This document shows positions 46,097-54,628 of a stretch of DNA of 64,000 nt, piece by piece. Source of the DNA: a virus; the IMG/VR virus record IMGVR_UViG_3300020125_000051, positions 1-64,000 of that record. One strand, given 5' to 3'. The translations under genes were made by a program, and so were the position numbers. The notes beneath the pieces are model-generated. The model saw nothing but the letters and a program-made list of their open reading frames with translations, was not told the origin of the DNA and ran no database searches. Within the stretch, counting starts at the first letter, position 1. The number at the start of each line of letters is the position of its first letter.

Positions 46097-48426
46097 TACA
46101 GATCACTCCATCGCTTTCCAATCGAAACATCTACTGCGAATGGTACGTAATCAGTAAATGTAGTAGCTGCTTTAACCATTGATTCACGAGCGATCTCAAT
46201 TACTTCATCTGCATTTTCTTCTTTACATTCAAAGATCATCGCGTCGTGAATAGTTAATCTAGTAATTGCTCGACCACGAAGCTTTGGCTGTAAATCAATG
46301 AGTGAAGTCAGGCAGATATCACTTGCAATTGATTGTGGTAGAAAGCTCAATCCTTCATTGAGAACGTCATGTCTGTTTTGATCAGTGATCAGCCAGAACG
46401 AACGTTTACGTCCAAATGGCGTGAGAAGATCATCACCATTAAGAATTTGGTTTTTAACGGCTGTTTGCCACTGGATAACCTTAGAAATTAGCGTGTTAAA
46501 CTCACGCATTAGAATCTTGGTTTCCGTGAGAGAAATGCTAGAGCCTTGTTGTTGTAGCTCCTGGCAAATAGCTTCTACACCGCGACCATAAGCATTGCCA
46601 TAGAAGATGGACTTCATGCTTACGCGATTTTCTTTACTCCATTTACCTACACCGTAGATATCATTGCAAAGTTCATTGAAGATATCACGATCTGGGTCGC
46701 GGAAGATATTAGCTAAATACTCGTCTTGCGCCAAAGTCGTAATAACACGACCTTCTGCTTGTTTGTAGTCAAGCTGAATAAGCACATTCGCTTCATCTTC
46801 CACGGTGAATTGATGCTTGATCCGCTTATCCCTGACAATATTTTGCATGTTCGGGTTCTTAGAAGCAAGACGGCCTGACGTCGTACCATGGAGTGTGTAC
46901 GTGGTGAATACCTTATCACCGTATATTCTTTTTTGGAAGCCTTTGACATACGTACCATTAAGCTTCGTTCTACGGCGATGTAAGAGAAGTTGACTAATGA
47001 ATGTTCTAACGGTTCCTGAGATTGCATCTTTTTGAAGTAGTCTTTCTAGGAGATCCTTATTTGTAGAAGGTAGAATCATACCTTGTTCGGCAAACCATCT
47101 AGTGATTTGCAACGGTGAACGCGGGTTTAGTGCCCTACCTGTGGTGTTTGCTATCTCACCTTCGAATTCAAATAGTTCTTTTTCTAAGATTGCTTGCAGT
47201 TCTATACTGTATTTTTCATCAAATGACATTCCAGCACGTTCTAAGAACATCAACGCATTGGATGCCTTGATTAAGAAATCGTGTTCGAAACGTTCTCTTT
47301 CGGTGAACCGCTCACTAAACAAACGCCACAGATCGTAGGTGACCGTGACATCATAAGCGTTATATTTGTATAGAACACTCCTCGGGATGTCAGCATAGTT
47401 TCCACCTCTTGGAATATATTTGTGAATCTCCGACTCCCAGTCCGGAGTGCCCAACAACTCAATCCCAAGCTTTTTAAGTCCATGCTGTCCGGGTCGTTCG
47501 TCAAGACAATAAGACATGAGCATTGTGTCGGCATAGGCTTCTAACTCACCGAAGTGGGGGTACAATCCTGCCAGGTCAAATTTAGCATTGTGCGCAATAA
47601 TAGGACGGGATCGTAAATATCTTGCGAACAAAGGCGAAACTTTTGCATCCGTAAGTCCACGTCCAGAGAATACGACTGCTTTTCCGGGTCTATAGCAGAT
47701 ACCCACGCATAGCAAACCATATTGATCTGGGTGGACGTAAGTGTTGTCTTTTTCAATGCCACACTCAATATCGATAACGATAGGTCCCTCAACTGTTTCC
47801 AGTCTTTGGATTGCTTCTCTAGTCGCATCTGGAGAGTCAAACGAAACGAATTGAGGCTCACTCCAATTTGCATATGTTGTTCCTCGTAATTTGGCCGTAT
47901 CTGATACAAATGATGGGAATGCGTCTGGCGCACGCAAGCAATATGCTGGATGCCAAGTTGCAACTACAGACACACGTTCGTCTTCTATATATGGTTTTGG
48001 CGCACCGATACGCAAAGATGATATTTTCTTCTTTGGATTAATTAAAGCGCTGGCTGCGGTACCTCCGACCGCTAAAATCTTTTCTACGCCGCTGTGAGCT
48101 AGCTCGGCATCGAGCCTAGGCTTGCACGCGGCGACCGCAGCTTTCGGTGGATCATCGTTATTCTCTGGTCTACACAAACAAATGTTGGTAACCATGACAT
48201 CTTGTCGATGATACCCATTGTGTTGAAGTACTTGATCTAGTAATTTACCAGATGGACCAGTAAATGGAATACCTCGAACAGCCTCATATGCGCCCGGCGC
48301 TTCTCCTATGATGGCGAGCTTAGCTCTTGGCTGTGGGTTTTGGGTAGGCACGAATGGTGCGGTTTGAAAAGGACATTCCCAACATTTAGCATATGGCGCC
48401 TTGGAATGGCGCATCTCATCAGGCAT
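46096..48426 (-). CDS. UDG-exonuclease-DNA polymerase I fusion
   Basis: 776 aa, the replicative polymerase. Residues about 1-185: family-4-like uracil-DNA glycosylase (GEAPGAYEAVRGIPFTGPSG, TNICLCRPENNDDPP, WHPAYCL). About 205-385: DEDDy 3'-5' exonuclease (IVIDIECG, IIAHNAKFDL, YNAYDVTVTYD). About 390-776: family A polymerase with TTSGRLASKNPNMQNI, motif A LIQLDYKQAEGR, O-helix KENRVSMKSIFYGNAYGRG and motif C TIHDAMIFEC. Leads excision of uracil next to synthesis on one chain. Confidence 0.9.
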   Translation of the reverse strand: MPDEMRHSKAPYAKCWECPFQTAPFVPTQNPQPRAKLAIIGEAPGAYEAVRGIPFTGPSGKLLDQVLQHNGYHRQDVMVTNICLCRPENNDDPPKAAVAACKPRLDAELAHSGVEKILAVGGTAASALINPKKKISSLRIGAPKPYIEDERVSVVATWHPAYCLRAPDAFPSFVSDTAKLRGTTYANWSEPQFVSFDSPDATREAIQRLETVEGPIVIDIECGIEKDNTYVHPDQYGLLCVGICYRPGKAVVFSGRGLTDAKVSPLFARYLRSRPIIAHNAKFDLAGLYPHFGELEAYADTMLMSYCLDERPGQHGLKKLGIELLGTPDWESEIHKYIPRGGNYADIPRSVLYKYNAYDVTVTYDLWRLFSERFTERERFEHDFLIKASNALMFLERAGMSFDEKYSIELQAILEKELFEFEGEIANTTGRALNPRSPLQITRWFAEQGMILPSTNKDLLERLLQKDAISGTVRTFISQLLLHRRRTKLNGTYVKGFQKRIYGDKVFTTYTLHGTTSGRLASKNPNMQNIVRDKRIKHQFTVEDEANVLIQLDYKQAEGRVITTLAQDEYLANIFRDPDRDIFNELCNDIYGVGKWSKENRVSMKSIFYGNAYGRGVEAICQELQQQGSSISLTETKILMREFNTLISKVIQWQTAVKNQILNGDDLLTPFGRKRSFWLITDQNRHDVLNEGLSFLPQSIASDICLTSLIDLQPKLRGRAITRLTIHDAMIFECKEENADEVIEIARESMVKAATTFTDYVPFAVDVSIGKRWSDL

Positions 48427-48433
48427 TAACTAC

Positions 48434-48730
48434 CTACTGTTCTACTAAAATTTTCTCCGCTGTAGAACCAAAAATCAAATCATTAGATCCTAGTAACTCA
48501 ACATCAACCCATAATAATTCATGGCCATCGCAGTAGACATAGTTTAATTCATTAGAAAGATCTTTAACAACTTGAGGTAGATTTGCACCCTCTCTTACGT
48601 TATCTTTCAACCATGCATTAACCTTTTCTTTCAAGGTTACTGTGTTGAATGGAATAGTGTCTAATGGTCCATGAAATTTAACAGTTATTCGATGTGTTCC
48701 GTGGGTAACTCTTATTCCTATATAAGGCAT
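48434..48730 (-). CDS. 98-aa hypothetical protein
   Basis: MPYIGIRVTHGTHRITVKFH. Strand-rich start, LSNELNYVYCDGHELLWVDV. Lies between primase and polymerase genes with short spacing; could be an accessory replication factor. Not recognised. Confidence 0.6.
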   Translation of the reverse strand: MPYIGIRVTHGTHRITVKFHGPLDTIPFNTVTLKEKVNAWLKDNVREGANLPQVVKDLSNELNYVYCDGHELLWVDVELLGSNDLIFGSTAEKILVEQ

Positions 48731-50961
48731 TATACATTTCCAATGTATCTCGGTTGTCCACCCATGTTGACAGCATAGGCAAGCCGACGCTGGACAATGG
48801 TAGTCATTAAAGACTCCATTCTCTTAGCATCCAACTTGAAGATTCTCATTATTTCAGATCTGGAAATTCCATTAGATCCAGCCTTGTTGATTATCTCCAG
48901 AATTGAATCAACCATACGTTCGTCTTGACTCTTGCCAACTCCATTAACGATCTCACTAGCGTATGTATACCAGTGACGACCATAGTAAATTGCATGTAGT
49001 ATGTCATCTAATTCAACTACTATATCTCCAGTCTCACCCTGACGCGACGCAGCTATTAACAATGCTGCTTTTAGTATTGATTTAGCTAGTCGGTCATACA
49101 TTGGTGTTAAATGACTTAATCCTGTTTCCATAGCAGCATTTGTAAGCGTTGTTTCTAATTCGTTGTATCTATCCCATGCCTGTGGGGTTAGCGTTGCATT
49201 AAATTCAGGTTTGATATTAGCAGATCTATTACCATCAGGCATTGCAACTAATCTAGGTGAATTAAAGTTCACATCTAATGTGAATAATTCTTCCTTGATC
49301 TTTTCTTTTTCTTCCATGTTGATTGCTACCGGCGGACCCACAGGACGTACTCTAGTGGGATCAGCCTTAGCGGTAATGAAGATAAATCTTGGTACGAAAC
49401 CGCTATTAATGTGTTCGTCATTAAGAATGGATACCATTTTGGTTTTGGTTGCACCAGCATAAATTATGAAGATTGGATTCTTAATGATGATCTCTTCTTT
49501 ACGAAGAAGACGCTTTAGATTATCTCCATCATATAGCTTAGTTAGATGTTCTGCCATGCCAGCCATATAATCTTTGTGAGCCATGGCATCTAGCAAACCA
49601 TTGAATTCATCACGGTGATAAATCGATGGCTTACCAGTACGATCCTTCATTGCTGAAAGAATACCTTCTGGTGAACCATCGGTACCCATGATGGCATCCG
49701 GATTAATTTCATAAAGTAGGTTTAAAGCCAACTTCATTGAAGTGGTTTTTCTGGTGAGCGTTGTGTCTGCAACGATCATGAACCACATGTTTGGGATTAC
49801 AGTTCCGAATGACGTAGGTAGGCGAACTGAGCCAGAAATGATAGCGCTCAATATGATGAACGCACCAGCTTGGTGATATTGTGGTGCTGAGTCTGTTAAG
49901 CTTGATGCCCAATCTATATATCTTTCGATGAAAGTTTTGCGAGCTTGTACTTTGCGTGTTTCTTCATCACTTATTAAGTCAGGTATTACTGCTGTGGGAG
50001 TTGGTACTAAATTGTGAAATTCAGCTTCTTTTACAAAGATTTTTTGAACTTCACTCCACATGTTACTTTGTGGTCGACCATCGCGCTTGTATTTATTACA
50101 CTTGGCATCCCACATGATAACGAATGTCTCTTCTTGAGACATTCCAGCTTCAGCACAAAGATTTCCTAGCTTCCATTGTGCTGCACTCCAGTCCTCATCG
50201 GTTTCTGGAACTAAGTCGAATAAGCCAAAGGCTTGTGGATTAAGGGTTCGACGATAGCGCTGGAGAATATCAATTGCTGACTCTTGTGGCAAGTCCTTAG
50301 GACTCGGCATAGAAGCTGTAGTGTGAGCAAGCGCTTTGTACATGGGATAAACGTCAAAATCTTTTGGTCTATATAGTGCAGTATTTGTTGCCTGCACAAT
50401 GACCATTGGAGCATTTTGAATATCACCATATTTGTAGTTTGGTGTATATGGGACTCTTAGTAGTTGTGTTAAATCCCAACCGCTACGGTCTGCTCCTTTA
50501 TTTGCATGGAAATAAGCAATTCTCATGCAAATTGATTCGGCTTCATGTGGGTCCATTGGTGACGCTAAACGCCACAGAGCCTGCCATCTTCCAGCACTTG
50601 TTTGCATTACAATGGAGGCCGGAACTTGCAAGAGATCAGGGCTACATTCGTCTAGGTCCGCCCATAACGATGTGCATTCAGAGACATCGTCCTTCTTGCG
50701 TCTTTGTACTTTTAGTAGTTGAGGACAAAAGTAGACGTGAGTTAGAGTATTAGCTTTTTCATTGATATCCTCACACATTTCGTGTAGTTGCTCAGGATAA
50801 TGAAAAAACTTCTCTTCGAAACTCCTATCTAAATGGCTTTTATACGCAATACAAACATAGCCAGATTCATCTCCAAATACTAATCTAAAGAAATCGCGCC
50901 GACGCTCTCGTGTAATTTCAACTGCGTCTCGGAAGGTGGAGTATGCTTGCATTTTTTGCAC
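48730..50961 (-). CDS. Primase-helicase (prim-pol plus DUF3987-like)
   Basis: 743 aa, GTG start after GGGG (or ATG three codons on). N-terminal RepB/prim-pol-like domain: SLWADLDECSPD, VMQTSAGRWQALWRL, DLTQLLRVPYTPNYKY. Middle: a wHTH-like segment. C-terminal about 355-600: ATPase with a variant Walker A (ADTTLTRKTTS) and IYHRDEFNGLLDAMAHKDYM as Walker B region. The last 60 residues form a winged helix (GISRSEIMRIFKLDAKRMES). Opens and primes the phage fork. Confidence 0.8.
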   Translation of the reverse strand: MQKMQAYSTFRDAVEITRERRRDFFRLVFGDESGYVCIAYKSHLDRSFEEKFFHYPEQLHEMCEDINEKANTLTHVYFCPQLLKVQRRKKDDVSECTSLWADLDECSPDLLQVPASIVMQTSAGRWQALWRLASPMDPHEAESICMRIAYFHANKGADRSGWDLTQLLRVPYTPNYKYGDIQNAPMVIVQATNTALYRPKDFDVYPMYKALAHTTASMPSPKDLPQESAIDILQRYRRTLNPQAFGLFDLVPETDEDWSAAQWKLGNLCAEAGMSQEETFVIMWDAKCNKYKRDGRPQSNMWSEVQKIFVKEAEFHNLVPTPTAVIPDLISDEETRKVQARKTFIERYIDWASSLTDSAPQYHQAGAFIILSAIISGSVRLPTSFGTVIPNMWFMIVADTTLTRKTTSMKLALNLLYEINPDAIMGTDGSPEGILSAMKDRTGKPSIYHRDEFNGLLDAMAHKDYMAGMAEHLTKLYDGDNLKRLLRKEEIIIKNPIFIIYAGATKTKMVSILNDEHINSGFVPRFIFITAKADPTRVRPVGPPVAINMEEKEKIKEELFTLDVNFNSPRLVAMPDGNRSANIKPEFNATLTPQAWDRYNELETTLTNAAMETGLSHLTPMYDRLAKSILKAALLIAASRQGETGDIVVELDDILHAIYYGRHWYTYASEIVNGVGKSQDERMVDSILEIINKAGSNGISRSEIMRIFKLDAKRMESLMTTIVQRRLAYAVNMGGQPRYIGNV

Positions 50962-50970
50962 GCCTACCCC

Positions 50971-51032
50971 TTAGTATAAAACACAGCCACCAATAGCTCT
51001 AGGTTAGAGCTATTGATGACTGCGTTGAACTA
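50971..51032 (-). repeat. Hairpin related to family A
   Basis: TTAGT/ACTAA outer ends, AATAGCTCTA/TAGAGCTATT inner stem and CACAG/CTGcGT middle parts, between the DUF669 gene and primase. Same three-part plan as left-arm copies but with diverged middle motifs. Confidence 0.5.
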
Positions 51033-51036
51033 ATTA

Positions 51037-51504
51037 TTATTTAGGAAGAAGAGTATTTCCGCTAGACTTACTCTTCACGTCGGCTGCCTTTTTGAAACCC
51101 TTAACCTCAAAACGCTCTGATAGTTCTGTACCATCATCCAATGTTCTTGCTGGCTGCTTGAATCCCTTAACTACAACTGATTCCCCTAGCAGCTTCTCAA
51201 GTGGTGGAACAGTAAAATCACCAGCGTTAGGATCATATCCAAGTGCCCGCATTAGCTGAGCAAGTGTGTAGAGAGAACCATCAAAAAGCATGATTGAGGA
51301 AAGAAGACTAGTACCAGCGTAGGCGCCTTCTTGAATGACTAGGGTTAGCTGCCAAAATGGCTTGCCAACATTGGGCTTACCCGGCTTAACGTACTTAATC
51401 TTACCATCCGTGATATTAACTAAATACTCACCAGATGGAGGAACTTCGCGTACCTTGGAAGTTGCTTCTTCATTAGTAAAATTAACTTTCAATGGCTGTG
51501 TCAT
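51037..51504 (-). CDS. DUF669-family ssDNA-binding-like protein
   Basis: 155 aa. PSGEYLVNITDGKIKYVKPG, KPFWQLTLVIQEGAYAGTSL and ERFEVKGFKKA match DUF669, commonly next to Sak4-type ATPases. Probable OB-fold single-strand DNA binding. Overlaps the ATPase gene by 23 bp. Confidence 0.75.
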   Translation of the reverse strand: MTQPLKVNFTNEEATSKVREVPPSGEYLVNITDGKIKYVKPGKPNVGKPFWQLTLVIQEGAYAGTSLLSSIMLFDGSLYTLAQLMRALGYDPNAGDFTVPPLEKLLGESVVVKGFKQPARTLDDGTELSERFEVKGFKKAADVKSKSSGNTLLPK

Positions 51505-52243
51505 TAACCTTTAGTCCTTTGACTGCGTTCCAGATGGCTGACATTGTTGGTTTTTGTATGACCTGAGCTAGTTTGTTAGTTCTATCTTTAGCTACAGTGT
51601 CTTGAGTGGCCCCACACAGTAACGCTCGTATATTATCTCCTTCATGTTCTATGTTGTAGAGATAAGCCACGATGTCTAGGAATCCAGCAACCTCATCGGC
51701 CACCTTGCCTGATAAATATGGCTTTCTTCTTATAGCACCTGTCATTTGATTTCTGTCTGTTTTGCCAAGTGCCGTAAAAATGGTGTTTACTGGTAAATCA
51801 CGGAAAGCTCTTACAAATTTGCGGGTTTGCTCAATGTTGATATTCCATTCTCGAATACCAGGAACATCGGCGTCACGCTCTTGATGTTCTTCTACCAGTC
51901 TCTTCATGATTTTGTCCATTGACATCTTCTGTACCTCAGTAAGACTGTCAATGACAATTGTGTTGAATCCATGATTACCCGCATATAGCTCGTCATACAC
52001 TAGTTGCATGTCTGACCAGGATTTAATTCTTATGGATTCAACATCTGGGTAGAAGTCTTTCAACGATAACATTCCGCCTTCAATGTCAAGGAATAATACC
52101 CTGCGCATTTCAGGCACATCATCTGATGATCCGGCCAGTGTAGTCTTACCAACACCACTATCACCATATACTAACATATTAAAGTGTGGTGGTTGATCAG
52201 ATACTTTTGTAACTGGCAAACCTGCGATTTTAGTCAAAGACAT
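51482..52243 (-). CDS. RecA/Sak4-like recombination ATPase
   Basis: 253 aa. Walker A YGDSGVGKTTLAG at 27-39, VLFLDIEGG strand, Walker B TIVIDSLTEVQ, and a KTDRNQMTGAIRRKPYLSGK basic loop. Sak4 proteins anneal single strands in phage recombination with an SSB partner, here the DUF669 protein. Confidence 0.8.
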   Translation of the reverse strand: MSLTKIAGLPVTKVSDQPPHFNMLVYGDSGVGKTTLAGSSDDVPEMRRVLFLDIEGGMLSLKDFYPDVESIRIKSWSDMQLVYDELYAGNHGFNTIVIDSLTEVQKMSMDKIMKRLVEEHQERDADVPGIREWNINIEQTRKFVRAFRDLPVNTIFTALGKTDRNQMTGAIRRKPYLSGKVADEVAGFLDIVAYLYNIEHEGDNIRALLCGATQDTVAKDRTNKLAQVIQKPTMSAIWNAVKGLKVNDTAIES

Positions 52244-52370
52244 CCAATATCCTTAATGTACCATTTGTCCGAATTGGTTGCTTTGTCTGTAATTTTCGTT
52301 GAATAGCTTAGTGTATCACCGCAGGTCAGCCAGCACAAGCCGTCTAGAGATCAGACTTCGTCAATTTTCA

Positions 52371-52523
52371 CTATTCGTTATCGTCGTATTCTTCTTCGTT
52401 TTCATCATCGTCATCGTCCTCATCTTCTTCGTTATCGAAGTCATAAGGACCGTCAGTATCCTCTTCTAGGTCGAAGTTGTCACTATCGACCATGGTCTTT
52501 ACGTTCTCTTCTGGTTCATTCAT
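52371..52523 (-). CDS. 50-aa acidic protein
   Basis: MNEPEENVKTMVDSDNFDLE and almost continuous Asp/Glu after it. ATGA-coupled to the preceding Cys-rich gene. Its charge could mimic DNA; otherwise unknown. Confidence 0.5.
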   Translation of the reverse strand: MNEPEENVKTMVDSDNFDLEEDTDGPYDFDNEEDEDDDDDENEEEYDDNE

Positions 52524-52654
52524 TTGGTTTCTTCTTTCTCTTTGTATATTTCTCTTACTGGACGGTGGCCGCAGTCACACCAAGTGCCACCCTTACAACG
52601 TACAGGTTGATAATCATGATCATAATTGCGGCAATGCTCACATACAAAATTCAT
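52520..52654 (-). CDS. 44-aa zinc mini-protein
   Basis: MNFVCEHCRNYDHDYQPVRC then WCDCGHRPVRE: CxxC...C...CxCxH arrangement for one or two zincs, and a Lys/Glu tail. Overlaps the acidic gene by ATGA. Confidence 0.55.
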   Translation of the reverse strand: MNFVCEHCRNYDHDYQPVRCKGGTWCDCGHRPVREIYKEKEETK

Positions 52655-52669
52655 ATCATGATCCCACCA

Positions 52670-52909
52670 TTACTCATTAGTGAGTATTACCTTGACGTAA
52701 TAAAGTGTTACATCACTTAGAACGTCTGCATACACATGCTCAACATTAGTAACTCTAAAGGTGCGTCGTGTGTGTCTAATTTGATCTAAGGTTACTAATT
52801 CATCAACTCTTGGAATTGGTCGATAAATAGAATCCGCACTGATTGGTGTTTTAGCTATTTCATTAAGTTTGGAATTTTCTTTGTCTAATGTGTAAAAGAT
52901 TATTTGCAT
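52670..52909 (-). CDS. 79-aa hypothetical protein
   Basis: MQIIFYTLDKENSKLNEIAK. Two alpha/beta units, DELVTLDQIRHTRRTFRVTN. TAATG overlap with the upstream gene. Not recognised. Confidence 0.6.
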   Translation of the reverse strand: MQIIFYTLDKENSKLNEIAKTPISADSIYRPIPRVDELVTLDQIRHTRRTFRVTNVEHVYADVLSDVTLYYVKVILTNE

Positions 52910-53118
52910 TAATCAGTTTCCTCAGGTTTTGTTTCCCATGATTCCGGTAGGGTAGTGTCGGGTGAGCCATGTGTTAATGCGCGCCGCTTCAAGATGATCG
53001 TAATAGAGACCACGACAAACGAGATGACTCCAGCAATAAGTCCCGTCCTTAGCATACGAAGCTTTAAGGGCACGGAACTTCCAGTAGGCTTTAAACTTGC
53101 ATCTTCCCGATTTTCCAT
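52909..53118 (-). CDS. 69-aa membrane protein
   Basis: MENREDASLKPTGS..., membrane helix LIAGVISFVVVSITIIL at about 28-45, then a basic KRRA stop-transfer and soluble Pro-rich tail. Single-pass topology; role unknown. Confidence 0.55.
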   Translation of the reverse strand: MENREDASLKPTGSSVPLKLRMLRTGLIAGVISFVVVSITIILKRRALTHGSPDTTLPESWETKPEETD

Positions 53119-53159
53119 CACACTGCCTCGGCACTTTCAGTTGAGTTACCCATGGCATT

Positions 53160-53627
53160 TCAGAAGCTACTCGCTTCCTCACTACTAAGGTTGAATTCAT
53201 CTTTTATAGATCCATCTGGGTAAAAGATTCTGAGTTTACGTTTTGTTTGTCGAGCATAGTTGATGGTATACCAAGTACCAGAGTGAAGTTTTGGGCTCAT
53301 ACTGTCTGGAAATGCAAGTAGTCTTTCACAATCATCAACTATAGCTCTATTTCTGGCTAGATATCCACGAGCAGTCATTAAATCATTCGAAAGATCAACG
53401 GCTATTGTTGATAAATAAGTTTTGTTAAGTGGTGGATATCCTATTATCCAAGTATAACCAACACCATTTAATAAAATTGTTAATTCTTCATCTACACCAA
53501 CACAACAGCCTTGGCGAAATGTTATTGGTTGTGAATGAATACTTAACACTCCACAATAATTCTCAGCTCCTGAGCGCTGTAGTTGGTTCATACCATGACG
53601 AGAACCAGTAACGCCTAGGTTAATCAT
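53160..53627 (-). CDS. SLOG/DUF2493-like nucleotide-binding protein
   Basis: 155 aa. LGVTGSRHGMN at the start, FRQGCCVGVDEELT and GYPPLNKTYLST, then ARGYLARNRAIVDDCERLLA and SGTWYTINYARQTKRKLRIF give a Rossmann-like SLOG domain as in YspA/DprA relatives. SLOG proteins bind ADP-ribose-type ligands or DNA; phage versions are little studied. Confidence 0.75.
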   Translation of the reverse strand: MINLGVTGSRHGMNQLQRSGAENYCGVLSIHSQPITFRQGCCVGVDEELTILLNGVGYTWIIGYPPLNKTYLSTIAVDLSNDLMTARGYLARNRAIVDDCERLLAFPDSMSPKLHSGTWYTINYARQTKRKLRIFYPDGSIKDEFNLSSEEASSF

Positions 53628-53698
53628 TTTGTTATCCTAAGCACCTTAATGATAAAGTCAAGAATCTTGTTAACGATATAAAGTAACCAAAGCTTCAT
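53624..53698 (-). CDS. 24-aa amphipathic peptide
   Basis: MKLWLLYIVNKILDFIIKVL then RITK. ATGA overlaps with both the gene before (MazG) and after (SLOG) argue it is translated. Could insert into the membrane; no proven role. Confidence 0.45.
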   Translation of the reverse strand: MKLWLLYIVNKILDFIIKVLRITK

Positions 53699-54042
53699 TC
53701 CGCACTGTCCGCGTAATCCTGTGAGATTCCATGTCCAATCGGATTAGCTTTGAAATCACGTTTCTTGACTTCTGTCCAGCGTGATTGAATTACTGTACTA
53801 AGATCAATGTCTGCTTCATTGGCAACATCACAAATCTTAATAAACACGTCGCCAAGTTCTTTCTTGATTTCTTCTTGCCATTCAGTGTATGAGCCACGAA
53901 CTTGTTGGTATTGTTTGAGAATGGCTCGACATAGCTCACCAACTTCTTCCGCTAGTCCTACTACGGCTGACATTGGTGTACCCTTGCCAAAGTTATGTTC
54001 TACCCATTTTTCTACTTCGAATTGGTAATCTTCAATGTTCAT
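53695..54042 (-). CDS. MazG-like NTP pyrophosphohydrolase
   Basis: 115 aa. LAEEVGELCRAI and ELGDVFIKICDVANEADID are the two Mg-binding helices (ExxE and ExxD) of MazG. Hydrolyses (d)NTPs to NMPs; phage MazG can alter ppGpp or damaged-nucleotide pools. Overlaps neighbours. Confidence 0.85.
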   Translation of the reverse strand: MNIEDYQFEVEKWVEHNFGKGTPMSAVVGLAEEVGELCRAILKQYQQVRGSYTEWQEEIKKELGDVFIKICDVANEADIDLSTVIQSRWTEVKKRDFKANPIGHGISQDYADSAE

Positions 54043-54178
54043 CTTTATCCTTAGGAGCTAACAATGGACGAAGCCTAGCTATTTGATGGTCTGTCAAAGG
54101 TGGCGCGTTATCAACCAACTTCTTGATATACTCATCAATGTCTATTACAGGCTTAGGCTTTGGCTTTGTCACGATCAT
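54032..54178 (-). CDS. 48-aa hypothetical protein
   Basis: MIVTKPKPKPVIDIDEYIKK then HQIARLRPLLAPKDKDEH. A QIARLRPLL helix near the end is typical of short actinophage proteins (tentative). Stop overlaps the MazG ATG by 11 bp. Confidence 0.55.
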   Translation of the reverse strand: MIVTKPKPKPVIDIDEYIKKLVDNAPPLTDHQIARLRPLLAPKDKDEH

Positions 54179-54186
54179 CCCAACGC

Positions 54187-54306
54187 TTATTTGTCAGACG
54201 CTGAATCACGCTTACCACCTGGATCCTTTATATCTTGATCCGTTCTACGTGGATTATCTTTCTTACCATCAGTTCTGGTGTGGTCTGGCTTCGGGTCTTT
54301 ACTCAT
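54187..54306 (-). CDS. 39-aa hydrophilic peptide
   Basis: MSKDPKPDHTRTDGKKDNPR then RTDQDIKDPGGKRDSASDK: very charged, no hydrophobic core, likely disordered. An in-frame ATG one codon earlier is possible. GAGGTGAA leader. Confidence 0.45.
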   Translation of the reverse strand: MSKDPKPDHTRTDGKKDNPRRTDQDIKDPGGKRDSASDK

Positions 54307-54310
54307 CATT

Positions 54311-54409
54311 TCACCTCACAACAAATAAGAGCATTCCAACATACACCACTAGTCCTCCACATCCCACAGTTAAGATGAGAGCAAGTATGAAGGATGCTAC
54401 GTATTTCAC
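54311..54409 (-). CDS. 32-aa lipobox-like membrane peptide
   Basis: GTG start overlapping the previous stop: MKYVASFILALILTVGCGGL then VVYVGMLLFVVR. One hydrophobic helix with a LTVGC sequence resembling a lipobox. Start codon and size make it uncertain. Confidence 0.4.
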   Translation of the reverse strand: MKYVASFILALILTVGCGGLVVYVGMLLFVVR

Positions 54410-54600
54410 TGAGATAGGGATTTTTCTGTCAATGCGCTTAATAACACTTTAACCATAGTAGCTAATGTAGATTCAATGGTTGGGCCAATTGCTTCCCAAC
54501 CGTTATCATTAGTACGGGCATAAGCATACCAATAACCATGCGGATATTGGTTAGATGATGCTGGATCAAAATCTAATTTAAAAGAATTAAATTCTGTCAT
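54406..54600 (-). CDS. 64-aa hypothetical protein
   Basis: MTEFNSFKLDFDPASSNQYP then HGYWYAYARTNDNGWEAIGP, a small beta domain plus helix. Start at 54600 avoids an 86 bp overlap with the nuclease gene. Not recognised. Confidence 0.55.
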   Translation of the reverse strand: MTEFNSFKLDFDPASSNQYPHGYWYAYARTNDNGWEAIGPTIESTLATMVKVLLSALTEKSLSQ

Positions 54601-54628
54601 GTCTTTTATGTCATCCTTAACTATAAAC

